From Faecalicatena fissicatena (GTDB lineage: Bacteria > Bacillota > Clostridia > Lachnospirales > Lachnospiraceae), in contig LDAQ01000010.1 in NCBI GenBank assembly GCA_001028025.1, forward strand, positions 62,001 to 126,000: a stretch of 64,000 bases of DNA, written 5' to 3'. The first letter of the stretch is position 1. Every line of letters begins with the position of its first letter. This document shows, in pieces, positions 43,508-52,361 of the stretch. The position numbers and the translations under genes are program-made. The notes below the pieces were generated by a model that searched no databases, was not told the DNA's origin, and saw only the letters and a program-made list of their open reading frames with translations.

Positions 43508-44974
43508 ATGAAAAGAGAAAAATTTGGTTCTCGTCTTGGCTTTATCCTTGTATCAGCGGGATGTGCCATCGGGCTCGGTAACGTGTGGAAATTCCCGTAT
43601 ATGGCCGGTAAATTTGGGGGAGCGGCATTCATTCTGATATATCTGATTTTCCTGGCGATCCTTGGTCTTCCTATTATAGTATGTGAATTCAGTGTGGGAA
43701 GAGCCAGTCAGAAAAGTATTGCCACATCTTATAACGCCCTGGAACCGGACGGCACAAGATGGCATTTTACACGCTGGTTCGCAATCGCGGGCAATTACAT
43801 ACTTGTCATGTTTTATTCCATGGTGGGTGGCTGGATGCTGTATTACTGCTTCCGCATGGCCAGAGGTGATTTTTCCGGCATTTCTTCGGAACAGATCACC
43901 GTCAACTATGATCAAATGCTGGCATCTCCCGGAACTTTGATGTTCTGGACCGTGATTGTCATTCTTCTTGCTTTTGGAATATGCAGCATCGGACTGCAGA
44001 AGGGCGTTGAAAAAATCATGAAAGTAACCATGATCTGCCTTCTGTGCATCATGGTCATTCTCGCAATCCGTTCAGTCACTCTGAGCGGTTCCAGCGAAGG
44101 CCTGCGCTTCTATCTGGTGCCGGATTTCCATAAGATGGTGGAAAATGGAATCGGAAATGTTATATTCGGTGCAATGAGCCAGGCATTCTTCACGCTCAGC
44201 ATCGGAATGGGCGGTATGGCCATATTCGGAAGCTATCTGGACAAATCCCGTTCCCTGACAGGGGAGTCACTGAGCATCGTGATTCTGGACACTTTTGTAG
44301 CCCTCATGGCGGGCCTCATCGTCATACCGGCCTGTTTTGCGTTCAACGTAGAGCCGTCCGCAGGCCCGGGACTTGTATTCATCACACTGCCCAACATCTT
44401 TACACAGATGTCAGGAGGCCGGATCTGGGGGGCTATGTTCTTCCTGTTCCTGTTCTGCGCCGCGCTCTCTACGATTGTAGGTGTTTTTGAAAATATTGTA
44501 TCCTTTGGAATGGATCTGTTTCATTTCAGCCGCAAAAAATCCGTTGGAATCAATATCCTTCTGATTGCAGTGCTGAGTATTCCATGTATTCTCGGATTCA
44601 GCGTATGGTCAGACTTCCAGCCGCTGGGCACCGGAACAAACATCATGGATCTGGAAGATTTCCTTGTATCAAACAATATTCTGCCCCTCGGTTCCGTGGT
44701 ATACCTGCTCTTCTGCACCCACAAAAACGGCTGGGGATGGAAAAACTTCATTCAGGAGGCCAACAGCGGCCAGGGAATGAAATTCCCGGAAAAAGTCCGC
44801 GGCTATATGACTTACGTACTGCCATGGATCGTCGTCATCATCTATCTGAAGGGTTACTACGATATGTTCAGCAAACAAAGCACAGCCATCTTCACAATAT
44901 GGATGATTATAGCGCTGGCTTTCCTTGCAATGATATTGTTTGTTACCGGGCGGAAGAAGACTGGGGGACGCTGA
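43508..44974 (+). CDS. NSS-family sodium:solute symporter
   Basis: This third NSS transporter in the window has 488 residues, about twelve membrane segments, and the TM1 signature GCAIGLGNVWKFPYMAGKFGG. ATG 43508 follows GGGAGGTTGTTT. The C-terminus (RKKTGGR) is encoded in part by the 5' box of a long-hairpin element: the last codons GGG GGA CGC and TGA read through the conserved GGGGGACGCTGA at 44963-44974. The natural C-terminus may therefore have been replaced when the element arrived. Directly upstream is a perfect 66-bp palindrome that could hinder or modulate expression. Confidence 0.94.
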   Translation: MKREKFGSRLGFILVSAGCAIGLGNVWKFPYMAGKFGGAAFILIYLIFLAILGLPIIVCEFSVGRASQKSIATSYNALEPDGTRWHFTRWFAIAGNYILVMFYSMVGGWMLYYCFRMARGDFSGISSEQITVNYDQMLASPGTLMFWTVIVILLAFGICSIGLQKGVEKIMKVTMICLLCIMVILAIRSVTLSGSSEGLRFYLVPDFHKMVENGIGNVIFGAMSQAFFTLSIGMGGMAIFGSYLDKSRSLTGESLSIVILDTFVALMAGLIVIPACFAFNVEPSAGPGLVFITLPNIFTQMSGGRIWGAMFFLFLFCAALSTIVGVFENIVSFGMDLFHFSRKKSVGINILLIAVLSIPCILGFSVWSDFQPLGTGTNIMDLEDFLVSNNILPLGSVVYLLFCTHKNGWGWKNFIQEANSGQGMKFPEKVRGYMTYVLPWIVVIIYLKGYYDMFSKQSTAIFTIWMIIALAFLAMILFVTGRKKTGGR

Positions 44975-45326
44975 GTAAAAGGGAAGGAGGCGTTCAGCCG
45001 GGACTTTGCATGCCGTTTTTAAAGCCGGCCGCTTGCGGAGAATTCGTAACAGGAAAAACAGGGAAAAGGGAGGGACTAGCCGCATTTGGCGTGAAATTTG
45101 ATAATTTCACACCGCAGGCGGCTACGAGATTTGATTTTGTAAATCAAATCTCGCCCTCCCTTTTCCCTGTTTTTCCTGTAACGGATTCTAACCGCGCGCT
45201 ATGAGGCTTTAAAAACGGCATGCAAAGTCCCGGCTGAACGCCCCCTTCCCTTTTACTCAGCTAGGCGCACCCAAATTGGAGTGAAACCCATACCCTGTAG
45301 TGTGCATTAAACGGGAGCGGCGTATG
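44963..45326 (+). repeat. Long-hairpin element, copy C
   Basis: The 5' box GGGGGACGC (44963-44971) is followed by outer arms 44971-45026 and 45205-45260 (56 bp, one mismatch). Inner arms near 45039-45074 and 45153-45190 pair with about two mismatches. The tip is a TAGCCGC/GCGGCTA stem with a GTGAAATT/AATTTCAC hairpin, then a second hairpin, GAGATTTGATTT/AAATCAAATCTC. The bulge TTCTAACCGCGCGCTATGAG, the closing box CAGCTAGGCGCA, a CATAC/GTGTG hairpin and the 3' box ACGGGAGCGGCGTATG complete it. Layout matches copies A and B. The element overlaps the final codons and stop of the NSS gene. Confidence 0.87.
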
Positions 45327-45458
45327 GGGAACGCCTACTCGGTGCCTTTCCATCCGGCATGGTTTTTATTTAGTAGTTGTGGGCAAACGGAACGCATACA
45401 GAAAGCGCACACAATGATCCCCGCCCACCGGCAGAAGCCCCGCCCCAGAATGGCGTAA

Positions 45459-46166
45459 TCACTCCCCCACCAGCCTACCCCTCAAGATCAGCATAGCCTG
45501 CACCACAATTGCCGCATGATCTACCGCAATCATACCCTGTTCGGAAACGGTAAAGTGTTCCTCGCGGACCAGGCCGCGTCTCAGCGTGTGTTCTACTACG
45601 GCTCTTGTATCAAGTCCCTTTTCTCTGTTCACGAACTGAAGGATATAGGTTCTTCTTACTGCTTCTTTTTCGTTGCTCTCTGCAGCAAGCTCCAGATCCA
45701 GGCTGCACCATACCGCATCTGCCGCGTCATCGCCGGCTTTTACGGTTACATCCTTCTCCTGCACCAGGGCCATATAGGCTGTCGTGATGACTCTGGACCG
45801 GGGATCGCGGTTGTATGCCCCGTATGTGGCAATCTGCTCCATTATAGGATTCGCGACTCCTGTTTCTTCCATAAGTTCTCTTTTTGCTGTTGCCTCCAGA
45901 TCCTCTTCCAGTTCAATAAATCCTCCGGGCAGCGCCCAGAAACCGATGCTGGGATGGTTGCTGCGCTTTACCAGCAGGACCTTGAGTCCTTCCAGGGATT
46001 CAGACAGCGCTGCGTCATGGGAAAATACAACTGTATCTGTGGTACAGCTTGGTGTTTTATATTTATAAGGATCATAATCCTCCAGAAACTCTTCCAGAGT
46101 CTGTCCTGCCTGATTCTTTTCATGGGTTCCGTAAAATGGCGTAATATCTTTTAAAAATGATGGCAT
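45459..46166 (-). CDS. Nudix hydrolase with C-terminal extension
   Basis: This 235-residue protein hydrolyses a nucleoside diphosphate linked to another group. The Nudix box is complete: GGFIELEEDLEATAKRELMEETG. It is preceded by the VLLVKRSNHPSIGFWALP strand, and residues about 170-235 form a C-terminal winged-helix-like extension, as in NrtR-type regulators and related ADP-ribose hydrolases. Start ATG 46166 follows GCAGGAGGAAAACAG; the frame upstream is not supported. Substrate uncertain; ADP-ribose or a related compound is plausible. Confidence 0.88.
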   Translation of the reverse strand: MPSFLKDITPFYGTHEKNQAGQTLEEFLEDYDPYKYKTPSCTTDTVVFSHDAALSESLEGLKVLLVKRSNHPSIGFWALPGGFIELEEDLEATAKRELMEETGVANPIMEQIATYGAYNRDPRSRVITTAYMALVQEKDVTVKAGDDAADAVWCSLDLELAAESNEKEAVRRTYILQFVNREKGLDTRAVVEHTLRRGLVREEHFTVSEQGMIAVDHAAIVVQAMLILRGRLVGE

Positions 46167-46197
46167 CTGTTTTCCTCCTGCTGCATTTAATTTCTTA

Positions 46198-46235
46198 GAA
46201 AAGCGGAACGAGGATGTTTCCCCGTCCCGCTTTTC
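46198..46235 (-). terminator. Terminator of the sigma/anti-sigma operon
   Basis: AAAAGCGGGACGGGG pairs with its near-complement (some G-U) across a four-base loop; TTTTCTAAG follows on the minus strand. Confidence 0.65.
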
Positions 46236-46311
46236 TATTATATGAGATTTTATGCCTTCTGTAAACAGCTGCATTCATAATTATAGTTCCGTACAAATTC
46301 CTGCCTGTCTC

Positions 46312-47811
46312 CTACTCGCTGATTCGAACGTAAGGTATTGTAATGGCACTGCCGTCCCCATTCGAACCGCCTTGAAATGGCTTGAGATACAGATTATCCA
46401 GCTGGTCTTCGTCTGCAACATAAACAAGAGTGTATTCTATCTCTTCGCCTGCAGCCATAGGACGGAAAAATGAAGATTTCAGTCTTTCGATCCCTTCTGT
46501 ATAATAGATATCATCGAAGTAGATCGGGAAGCTGCTGCCATTGCCGGAAAGCCACTGCATGCCATAACTTTCATTTGCTAATCTGAAGCTGTCGGTCGGA
46601 TAAGCACAGCTGCCGTCCGCTCTTGGTATCAGCGTTGTCAGATCAGGGGCGATTGAAATGCCCATGAGCTGATTGCTCTCTGACTGCACATCTGAATAGT
46701 TTTTCGCCTTCATCTTAACAACAACATACTTGGAATTCACGGTTTCAAGCACACCGTCCTGTGATTCCATACCATTCCCGTCTACCGTATAGTGATATCT
46801 CTCATGCGGTTTCAGTGTTCCGTCTTCCTCCATCCAAGGAGCCACTTCTTCATAACGGGCAAAGTTCTCTGCCGGGTATTCTGAAAGCGGGAGTGCGTCC
46901 AGAATTTCCACATCCTGCACGGTAAAGCGGACATCATCTATCCCTTCTACCTGCTCTCCGTTCTCCATCAAGTAAGGATCGCTGATTTCCTCTCCAATTG
47001 CATAAATTTGGTCGGCTGCAACACCTGCCTGATAGGACTCGGCACTGCCCTCTGCATAAGCTTCCCTCGCTTTAATTTCTTCATCAATTTCTTCATCCGT
47101 CATGTATGGAGCGGTCTCATCCAGTACCTCAATCTTCAGCCCTTCTGCAACCTTGACCACTTCTTCTGCCGGAAGGTCACTTTCACTCCATACCATTACT
47201 CCGTATCCATACTCTTCATTAAACAGATAAATACGCTTTACAGTCTCTTCACTGTCTGTGTAAAAACTGTCATTAACGAATACATCTGTCTTCATGCCGC
47301 TGATATCCAGCGATTCCAAATGAGAGTCCTTTGAATAGGACATGAATTCCGCGCCGCCGGTACGCTCTAAGTAGTCCAGATCAGCCGCATTATACGGAAT
47401 AATAGAAATGGCTCCTCCATTTTCTTCATTATGCCACTTATTTCCGTATGGGCTGTCCTCTCCGTACAGCGTATACCCTTCAGGTATATAGGTTTCTTCC
47501 ACGGATATCCTATGGGCTTCTTTTTCTCTGTCCACCTGAAAATCATATTTAACAGAGTCCTCATTCTCCACAAGATTTGCGGAAAGAAACTTGTTTGCCG
47601 CCAGCGTAACAATCGACATTCCCGCTGCCAGCACCGCCACTGCTGCAATCGCAGCCCATGTACGGCGCTTCTTCGTATACTTCATTGTAACCTTTTTCCC
47701 GATTCCAAGCTGCTCATAAGTGTCCTGAATCCGCTCTTCTATTTTCTCCGGAATCTCTACATCCTGTTTTAATATTCTTTCTATTTCCTTTTTTGAATAT
47801 TCGTTCCTCAC
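46312..47811 (-). CDS. Membrane-anchored anti-sigma-like protein, partner of the ECF sigma factor
   Basis: This protein of about 499 residues has a short cytosolic N-terminus (about 50 residues), one membrane segment (AAIAAVAVLAAGMSIVTLAA, near 54-74) and a large extracytoplasmic domain. VEETYIPEGYTLYGEDSPYG resembles DUF4367-type domains. That layout, and the gene's coupling to an ECF sigma factor, point to an anti-sigma or sigma-regulating role. The GTG at 47817 overlaps the sigma stop codon, but AAAGGAGG lies at proper distance from GTG 47811, which I choose. Confidence 0.78.
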   Translation of the reverse strand: MRNEYSKKEIERILKQDVEIPEKIEERIQDTYEQLGIGKKVTMKYTKKRRTWAAIAAVAVLAAGMSIVTLAANKFLSANLVENEDSVKYDFQVDREKEAHRISVEETYIPEGYTLYGEDSPYGNKWHNEENGGAISIIPYNAADLDYLERTGGAEFMSYSKDSHLESLDISGMKTDVFVNDSFYTDSEETVKRIYLFNEEYGYGVMVWSESDLPAEEVVKVAEGLKIEVLDETAPYMTDEEIDEEIKAREAYAEGSAESYQAGVAADQIYAIGEEISDPYLMENGEQVEGIDDVRFTVQDVEILDALPLSEYPAENFARYEEVAPWMEEDGTLKPHERYHYTVDGNGMESQDGVLETVNSKYVVVKMKAKNYSDVQSESNQLMGISIAPDLTTLIPRADGSCAYPTDSFRLANESYGMQWLSGNGSSFPIYFDDIYYTEGIERLKSSFFRPMAAGEEIEYTLVYVADEDQLDNLYLKPFQGGSNGDGSAITIPYVRISE

Positions 47812-47816
47812 ACCCA

Positions 47817-48332
47817 CTACCTCCTTTGAACTGCTACTTCCAGTCCATATACTTTTTCAAACTGCCTGCGCCCCCGGACCAGTCTCGTTTTGACTGTGCT
47901 CTCCTCAAGCTCCAGTATCTGCGCAATCTCTCTGATTTTGAAGCCCTCCGAATAGTACAAAAGCAAAACAATCCGATACTTGTCATCCATCTGGTTCATC
48001 AGTTCTTCAAATTCATAATTCTGAAGTGCCATACATGTATCCTCCTGTTCCGGAACAGTGTCTGAGAGATATTCCCGTTTTCCGGCTCTCAAAATGTCCT
48101 TACACTTATTAATCAGAATGCGTATGATCCACGTTTTAAAATACTTAGGCTCTTTCAGCCTGTCGATTTTTTCATAACATGTGATAATCGTCTCCTGTAT
48201 GGCGTCTGCAATGTCCTCCTGTGTATGCAGGTAGCTTCTTGCAGTCTTATACATATCCTTCTTTACCAGTTCGATCAGTTCCACAAAAGCCTGATCGTCG
48301 TGCTTCTGTGCCCTTTTTATCAGGTATTTCAA
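47817..48332 (-). CDS. ECF-type RNA polymerase sigma factor
   Basis: This 171-residue protein has sigma region 2 (FVELIELVKKDMYKTARSYL, DIADAIQETIITCYEKIDRL) and region 4 (LLLYYSEGFKIREIAQILELEESTVKTRLVRGR), with no region 1 or 3: an extracytoplasmic function sigma factor. It probably directs its own operon, including the membrane partner immediately downstream (stop and start overlap or lie within a few bases). The signal is unknown. ATG 48332 after GAGGAAGGGGAAGGAGG-type sequence. Confidence 0.92.
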   Translation of the reverse strand: MKYLIKRAQKHDDQAFVELIELVKKDMYKTARSYLHTQEDIADAIQETIITCYEKIDRLKEPKYFKTWIIRILINKCKDILRAGKREYLSDTVPEQEDTCMALQNYEFEELMNQMDDKYRIVLLLYYSEGFKIREIAQILELEESTVKTRLVRGRRQFEKVYGLEVAVQRR

Positions 48333-48467
48333 AAGAAGACCTCCTTCCCCTCATCAATGCCGGCTTGATTGTCTTTCAATCATTAGACGTACGGGTAAAG
48401 CAAATAGTTTCAGACCGCCGAAAAAACTATTCAAAAATTATTGTGAATGAACGATATCCTATAAATA

Positions 48468-49223
48468 CTAACCTGTTTTTGCACCGCACTCTCCGCAAAA
48501 TTTTGCTCCGTACCCAACTTCAGCTCCGCATCCGGGACATTTTAGCGTTTTAGGGGCATCCATGGGTGACCCACATTGATTACAGAACTTTACTCCCCGG
48601 GCGTTTTCCCGTCCGCACGCCGGACATATGTTTAATTCAAGTGATGCGCCGCAGTTGTTGCAGAACTTTCCATTTCCGGCCGGTTTTCCGCACACCTGAC
48701 ATACTGTAGTTTTACTCTCCAGTTTATCATTCCAGACAGTTGATGTTTCCACCTTGGCATCAATATTTCTTTTCATAGCCTCCGCCCGCGCCTTTGCCAC
48801 ATAGACCTCCTGACGGGGAGCACATTCTATACAAAGCCCCTCATCCTCATTGTAATCTGAATCACAAACCCATTTCTGGCATGCGTGGCACCTGTGAAAA
48901 TGCTGCTGTGCCTCATTTTGTGCCCGTTCAAAAGCCTTCTCATGCTCCTTCTGCCATTCGGGGCTTCTCTGTTCAAAACGTTCGGAAAGGATATTTCCGC
49001 CTCTTTCCAAATTCCAGCCAATATTACCTGCCCTTCCTCTCAGCATACTGCCAAGCATACCGGCTCCTTGTGTCAAACCTCTCAGCCCTTTCTTTCTTTT
49101 GTAAGTTTCCGACTCTATAAACGATGTCTTGTATCCGTCATGGCAGATATCACAGTAAAATGTAAACTGATATCCCGCTTCTGTAGAATTATCTTCATAG
49201 TTTCTTGTAAATGCTTTCATCAT
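48468..49223 (-). CDS. Zinc-ribbon protein with several ribbons (1 of 3)
   Basis: This 251-residue protein carries several CxxC zinc ribbons: FYCDICHDGY at the N-terminus, CHACQKWVCDSDYN with CIEC in the middle, and three C-terminal ribbons (CQVCGKPAGNGKFCNNCG, CPACGRENARGVKFCNQCG, CPGCGAEVGYGAKFCGECG). The middle region (residues about 35-85) is glycine- and arginine-rich. No catalytic domain is seen. It is the last of three adjacent zinc-ribbon genes, probably one operon. Function unknown. Confidence 0.85.
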   Translation of the reverse strand: MMKAFTRNYEDNSTEAGYQFTFYCDICHDGYKTSFIESETYKRKKGLRGLTQGAGMLGSMLRGRAGNIGWNLERGGNILSERFEQRSPEWQKEHEKAFERAQNEAQQHFHRCHACQKWVCDSDYNEDEGLCIECAPRQEVYVAKARAEAMKRNIDAKVETSTVWNDKLESKTTVCQVCGKPAGNGKFCNNCGASLELNICPACGRENARGVKFCNQCGSPMDAPKTLKCPGCGAEVGYGAKFCGECGAKTG

Positions 49224-49247
49224 AATATGATCACTCCTTCCGGCTGT

Positions 49248-49586
49248 CTATCGCAGCTTTATTTTTATCTTTTTTCCGCAGACAGTACACTTTTCATTTT
49301 CAAAAAACTTCCTTTCCCCACAGCGCCTGTTCTGACACGGAACCATTAAAGTTCTGCCGCAATGTTCACATATTTCCAGTACAAAGGTACGCTCTCCACA
49401 GAACGGACAAGTTACATAGAGTGGGCGGCCGCAGTTTGCACAGACTTGAGATCCCTTGTCAATAGAACGAAGACAACTGGGACATTGAAAACCAAATGGA
49501 TTCCGGCTTCCGCATTTTGGACAAAAACGCGCATCCCGTTCAACCAGACTGCCGCAATGGATGCAGGGCTGCTTATATATAGCCAT
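49248..49586 (-). CDS. Zinc-ribbon protein (2 of 3)
   Basis: This 112-residue protein is built almost only of zinc ribbons: CIHCGSLVERDARFCPKCG, CPSCLRSIDKGSQVCANCG, CPFCGERTFVLEICEHCG, and a last pair with CQNRRCGERK and CTVCGK. ATG 49586 follows TGGAGGATTAAG and starts one base after the stop codon of the preceding gene. It probably acts with its two neighbours as a multi-protein or nucleic-acid-binding assembly; there is no evidence of an enzyme. Confidence 0.85.
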   Translation of the reverse strand: MAIYKQPCIHCGSLVERDARFCPKCGSRNPFGFQCPSCLRSIDKGSQVCANCGRPLYVTCPFCGERTFVLEICEHCGRTLMVPCQNRRCGERKFFENEKCTVCGKKIKIKLR

Positions 49587-49587
49587 C

Positions 49588-50067
49588 TTAATCCTCCATT
49601 CTATGTCCGCATTCTCCGCAGAATCTTACATTCACGTCTACCTCTGCACCGCATTCAGGACAAAACCGTTTTTCTCTGGCTCCTAATTTTGTTCCGCATT
49701 CCTGACAGAATTTCACGCCCTCCGGATTGAGCATACCGCATTCCCGACATGTCCTGCACTCCTCAGACTGCCGTTTCTTTTCATCTGCCTCCTGATTTTC
49801 GTTTTCTGCATGATTCAGCTGTTTTTTTGCCTCCTCCATATTCCTGCGGGTCAGACAGAGCTTTTCGCCTGCTTCTCCCCATTCCCCTATTCCATATTTT
49901 TCGATTGCCATACGGCCAATCTGAGCCAGCTGCTGTTCTTCTTTTTTCTCCAGCTCGCCATACTCTGCCTGTGCTTTAAAAAGCTTCACTCCCGGATCCT
50001 CCTGTGGCATCAGTCCTGATAAGCCTTTCACCAGACCTCCTAACCCACCAAATAAATCATTTCCCAT
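49588..50067 (-). CDS. Zinc-ribbon protein with coiled coil (3 of 3)
   Basis: This 159-residue protein has an N-terminal glycine-rich segment (MGNDLFGGLGGLVKGLSGLM), a long coiled coil (residues about 28-95) and C-terminal ribbons, CRTCRECGMLNPEGVKFCQECG and CPECGAEVDVNVRFCGECG. It is the first gene of the three. ATG 50067 follows AAAGGAGGAAAAGC. Its ribbons are nearly the same type as those in gene 1 of 3, suggesting duplication within the cluster. Confidence 0.85.
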   Translation of the reverse strand: MGNDLFGGLGGLVKGLSGLMPQEDPGVKLFKAQAEYGELEKKEEQQLAQIGRMAIEKYGIGEWGEAGEKLCLTRRNMEEAKKQLNHAENENQEADEKKRQSEECRTCRECGMLNPEGVKFCQECGTKLGAREKRFCPECGAEVDVNVRFCGECGHRMED

Positions 50068-50255
50068 GCTTTTCCTCCTTTACATTAATCGGTATTTTTT
50101 TATATTATAAGGGATAAACAGCAAAGGGATGGGTAAAATTCTGTTTATTTTTAATTTCCTCCATAATATTCCGATATAATGTTAACATTTCGATTTATTT
50201 TCAATGTTCCTCATGCAATAATCATGTTATTCTATAAAAAAGAGGAGGTATTAGT

Positions 50256-51134
50256 ATGAACGATAAATTAGAATCCCTTTTCAGCGCACACCATGAGGAT
50301 AAGAATTTTCTGAACAATAACTGCCGGCATTACTACTGTGATGTACTTTCGATTGCCTCTGTTTCAGATTCACCGGAATATATTTCCCACCCGTTCTGTC
50401 ATTCACATGATGCCTATGAATTTTTGCTCCCTTACGGTCCTCTTCCACTTATTATGTATGAGGAATCCGTCTATATTGGAGAGACCGGTTATGTATATCC
50501 CGTACAGAGCGGCCGGACGCACGCTTCCCGGTTCCGCGTTTCCAATATTGCTCATGATAATATTGTGATCGATAAAAAATTTTTCGAGCAGATCCTGCTT
50601 GGAAGAGGCTGCTACGGTAAAATGTTTGACCTGCGTTTCGAACTGACCAAAGAAGCCCGGACTTACATACAATATTTTAAAGATGAATTTTCCAAAGAAA
50701 AAGACTGCGATGCGTCTAAACTCTTACATCTCGCAGCCCTTATTGCCTCTGTATTCACAGAATGTGAATTTCAGGAAAAAAGAGACCGCCTGAAGGCTCC
50801 CCCGCAATATCAGCAGGGAATCCATCAGATTGTCTCTTATATGAACCAGCATTATGCGGATAACCTTCAGATTGATACACTGGCTTCGATGTGCAGCCTG
50901 TCCCGCACATACTTTATAACTGCATTCAGGAAAGCAATCGGTGAAACGCCTTACAACTACCTTTTAAATCTCCGCATGGCCAAAGCCCGGTTACTGCTTG
51001 AGAATCCACAGTATTCTATAAAAGAAATCGCTCTGCTCTGCGGCTTTCAAAAGCCAAACACCTTTTCATCCCTGTTCAAAAATTATACAGGCATGACACC
51101 TACTGATTATAAACAAAAACTGCTATTTCCTTAA
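50256..51134 (+). CDS. AraC family transcriptional regulator
   Basis: This 292-residue regulator has an N-terminal cupin-like sensing domain (HPFCHSHDAYEFLLPYGPLP, near residues 46-70) and a C-terminal pair of helix-turn-helix units (IDTLASMCSLSRTYFITAFRKAIGETP; YSIKEIALLCGFQKPNTFSSLFKNYTGMTP). ATG 50256 follows AAGAGGAGGTATTAGT. The target and ligand are unknown. It converges with and overlaps by 12 bp the end of the small gene at 51123-51455. Confidence 0.92.
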   Translation: MNDKLESLFSAHHEDKNFLNNNCRHYYCDVLSIASVSDSPEYISHPFCHSHDAYEFLLPYGPLPLIMYEESVYIGETGYVYPVQSGRTHASRFRVSNIAHDNIVIDKKFFEQILLGRGCYGKMFDLRFELTKEARTYIQYFKDEFSKEKDCDASKLLHLAALIASVFTECEFQEKRDRLKAPPQYQQGIHQIVSYMNQHYADNLQIDTLASMCSLSRTYFITAFRKAIGETPYNYLLNLRMAKARLLLENPQYSIKEIALLCGFQKPNTFSSLFKNYTGMTPTDYKQKLLFP

Positions 51135-51455
51135 AAAACCTTCGATATTGGCAATCAATTCAATAAACCGGCAGTCTAATTCTGCCTTCTCTGCTGCACT
51201 ATCTGCAGAAAAATCAAATCCCGATATACCAATCTGCGCATGATTTGCTGCGCTCCAGTCCCGCATTAAAATCAGTTCCATCTGTTCCCAGCCCTCATAC
51301 CGTACAAGAAAACAAGTCTCCAGATTGTATTTCATATTTTCAAGACATCTGTAAAAATATGGAATCTCTTCAATCTGTAGCTCACGGATAAAATCCAGCA
51401 GCTCATCAAGGCATTCTTTCAATGGAACCAGTTCTTCTCTGTCCAGGCTCGTCAT
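51123..51455 (-). CDS. Small protein of unknown function, convergent with the AraC gene
   Basis: This 110-residue acidic protein is probably helical (LVPLKECLDELLDFIRELQI). No motif is recognised. ATG 51455 follows GAGGGGGAATACC. The last four codons overlap the end of the AraC-type gene on the other strand. Confidence 0.7.
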   Translation of the reverse strand: MTSLDREELVPLKECLDELLDFIRELQIEEIPYFYRCLENMKYNLETCFLVRYEGWEQMELILMRDWSAANHAQIGISGFDFSADSAAEKAELDCRFIELIANIEGFLRK

Positions 51456-51658
51456 GGTATTCCCCCTCAGTCGGGCCCGTACCGAAAAATCACCTCTGAA
51501 TCTTTTTTGTATTATATCATAATCTCATATAGATCACTCTACTTTGCGACATATTATTACAAAAATCGACAAAATGTGGCGTTCTTTAAAATTCCGGTAT
51601 ATATCTTATTATTTCGTACATACTATTAGAAAAAATATCCTTTTTGGAGGGTGCCGCA

Positions 51659-52246
51659 ATGAAACCTTTTGACAAAAGAAATAAACGGCTGTATATCAGT
51701 ACGATAATCGGAGTTATTTTTGTATCCGCTGCCGGAACACTGCTTCATTTTGTCTACAGCTGGACAGGTAACAATTTTATCACCGGGCTGTTTGCGCCGG
51801 TGAACGAATCCACCTGGGAACATATGAAACTTCTGTATTTTCCTATGCTGCTTTTCTGCGCTGCGGAATATTTTTTCCTGTACAGACACTATCAGCGGCT
51901 GATCCGGGCTGACCTCGCCGGCATACTGGCTGGAACATGGCTGATACCCGTCATTTTTTATACTTACACAGGAATTCTGGGGTTCCACACGCTTCCCCTG
52001 GATATCCTGACCTTTCTACTTGGTATCCTGTTTGCATTTTACGTGCGCTGCCGCTCTCTTCTTCTGCCCGGGCATATACAGCACACATTGTTTGGCAGCA
52101 TGCTCAGGACGCGCCCGCAGGGTAAGCGCCATGGTATGTCTGGTTATACCTTCTTCTATTTTTTATGCTTCATTATCACAGGAGTATGCTTTCTGATCTT
52201 CACATATTATCCGCCCGCAGCCGGCCTTTTTCTTCCGCCCTCCTGA
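51659..52246 (+). CDS. DUF6512-like membrane protein
   Basis: This 195-residue protein has about five to six membrane segments. The conserved-looking FAPVNESTWEHMKLLYFPML (near residues 38-57), with charged residues in a hydrophobic context, is the kind of motif I associate with DUF6512 proteins; function unknown. ATG 51659 follows TTTGGAGGGTGCCGCA; an upstream TTG is not supported. Monocistronic. Confidence 0.8.
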   Translation: MKPFDKRNKRLYISTIIGVIFVSAAGTLLHFVYSWTGNNFITGLFAPVNESTWEHMKLLYFPMLLFCAAEYFFLYRHYQRLIRADLAGILAGTWLIPVIFYTYTGILGFHTLPLDILTFLLGILFAFYVRCRSLLLPGHIQHTLFGSMLRTRPQGKRHGMSGYTFFYFLCFIITGVCFLIFTYYPPAAGLFLPPS

Positions 52247-52361
52247 TGTGGTTAATCGAGAAATGGCCCGGGACAGTATCATGGTGTGAAATAAGGGAAA
52301 AGCAGCGGATGCTCATTTCATTTTGGATGAACAGGGCTGCTTTTCCCTTAAAATACCGTTT

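Noticed and set aside
44963..45326. Retron msr/msd or a diversity-generating retroelement
   Set aside because: The branched hairpin is suggestive, but no reverse transcriptase gene is in the window and no template/variable repeat pair is seen.
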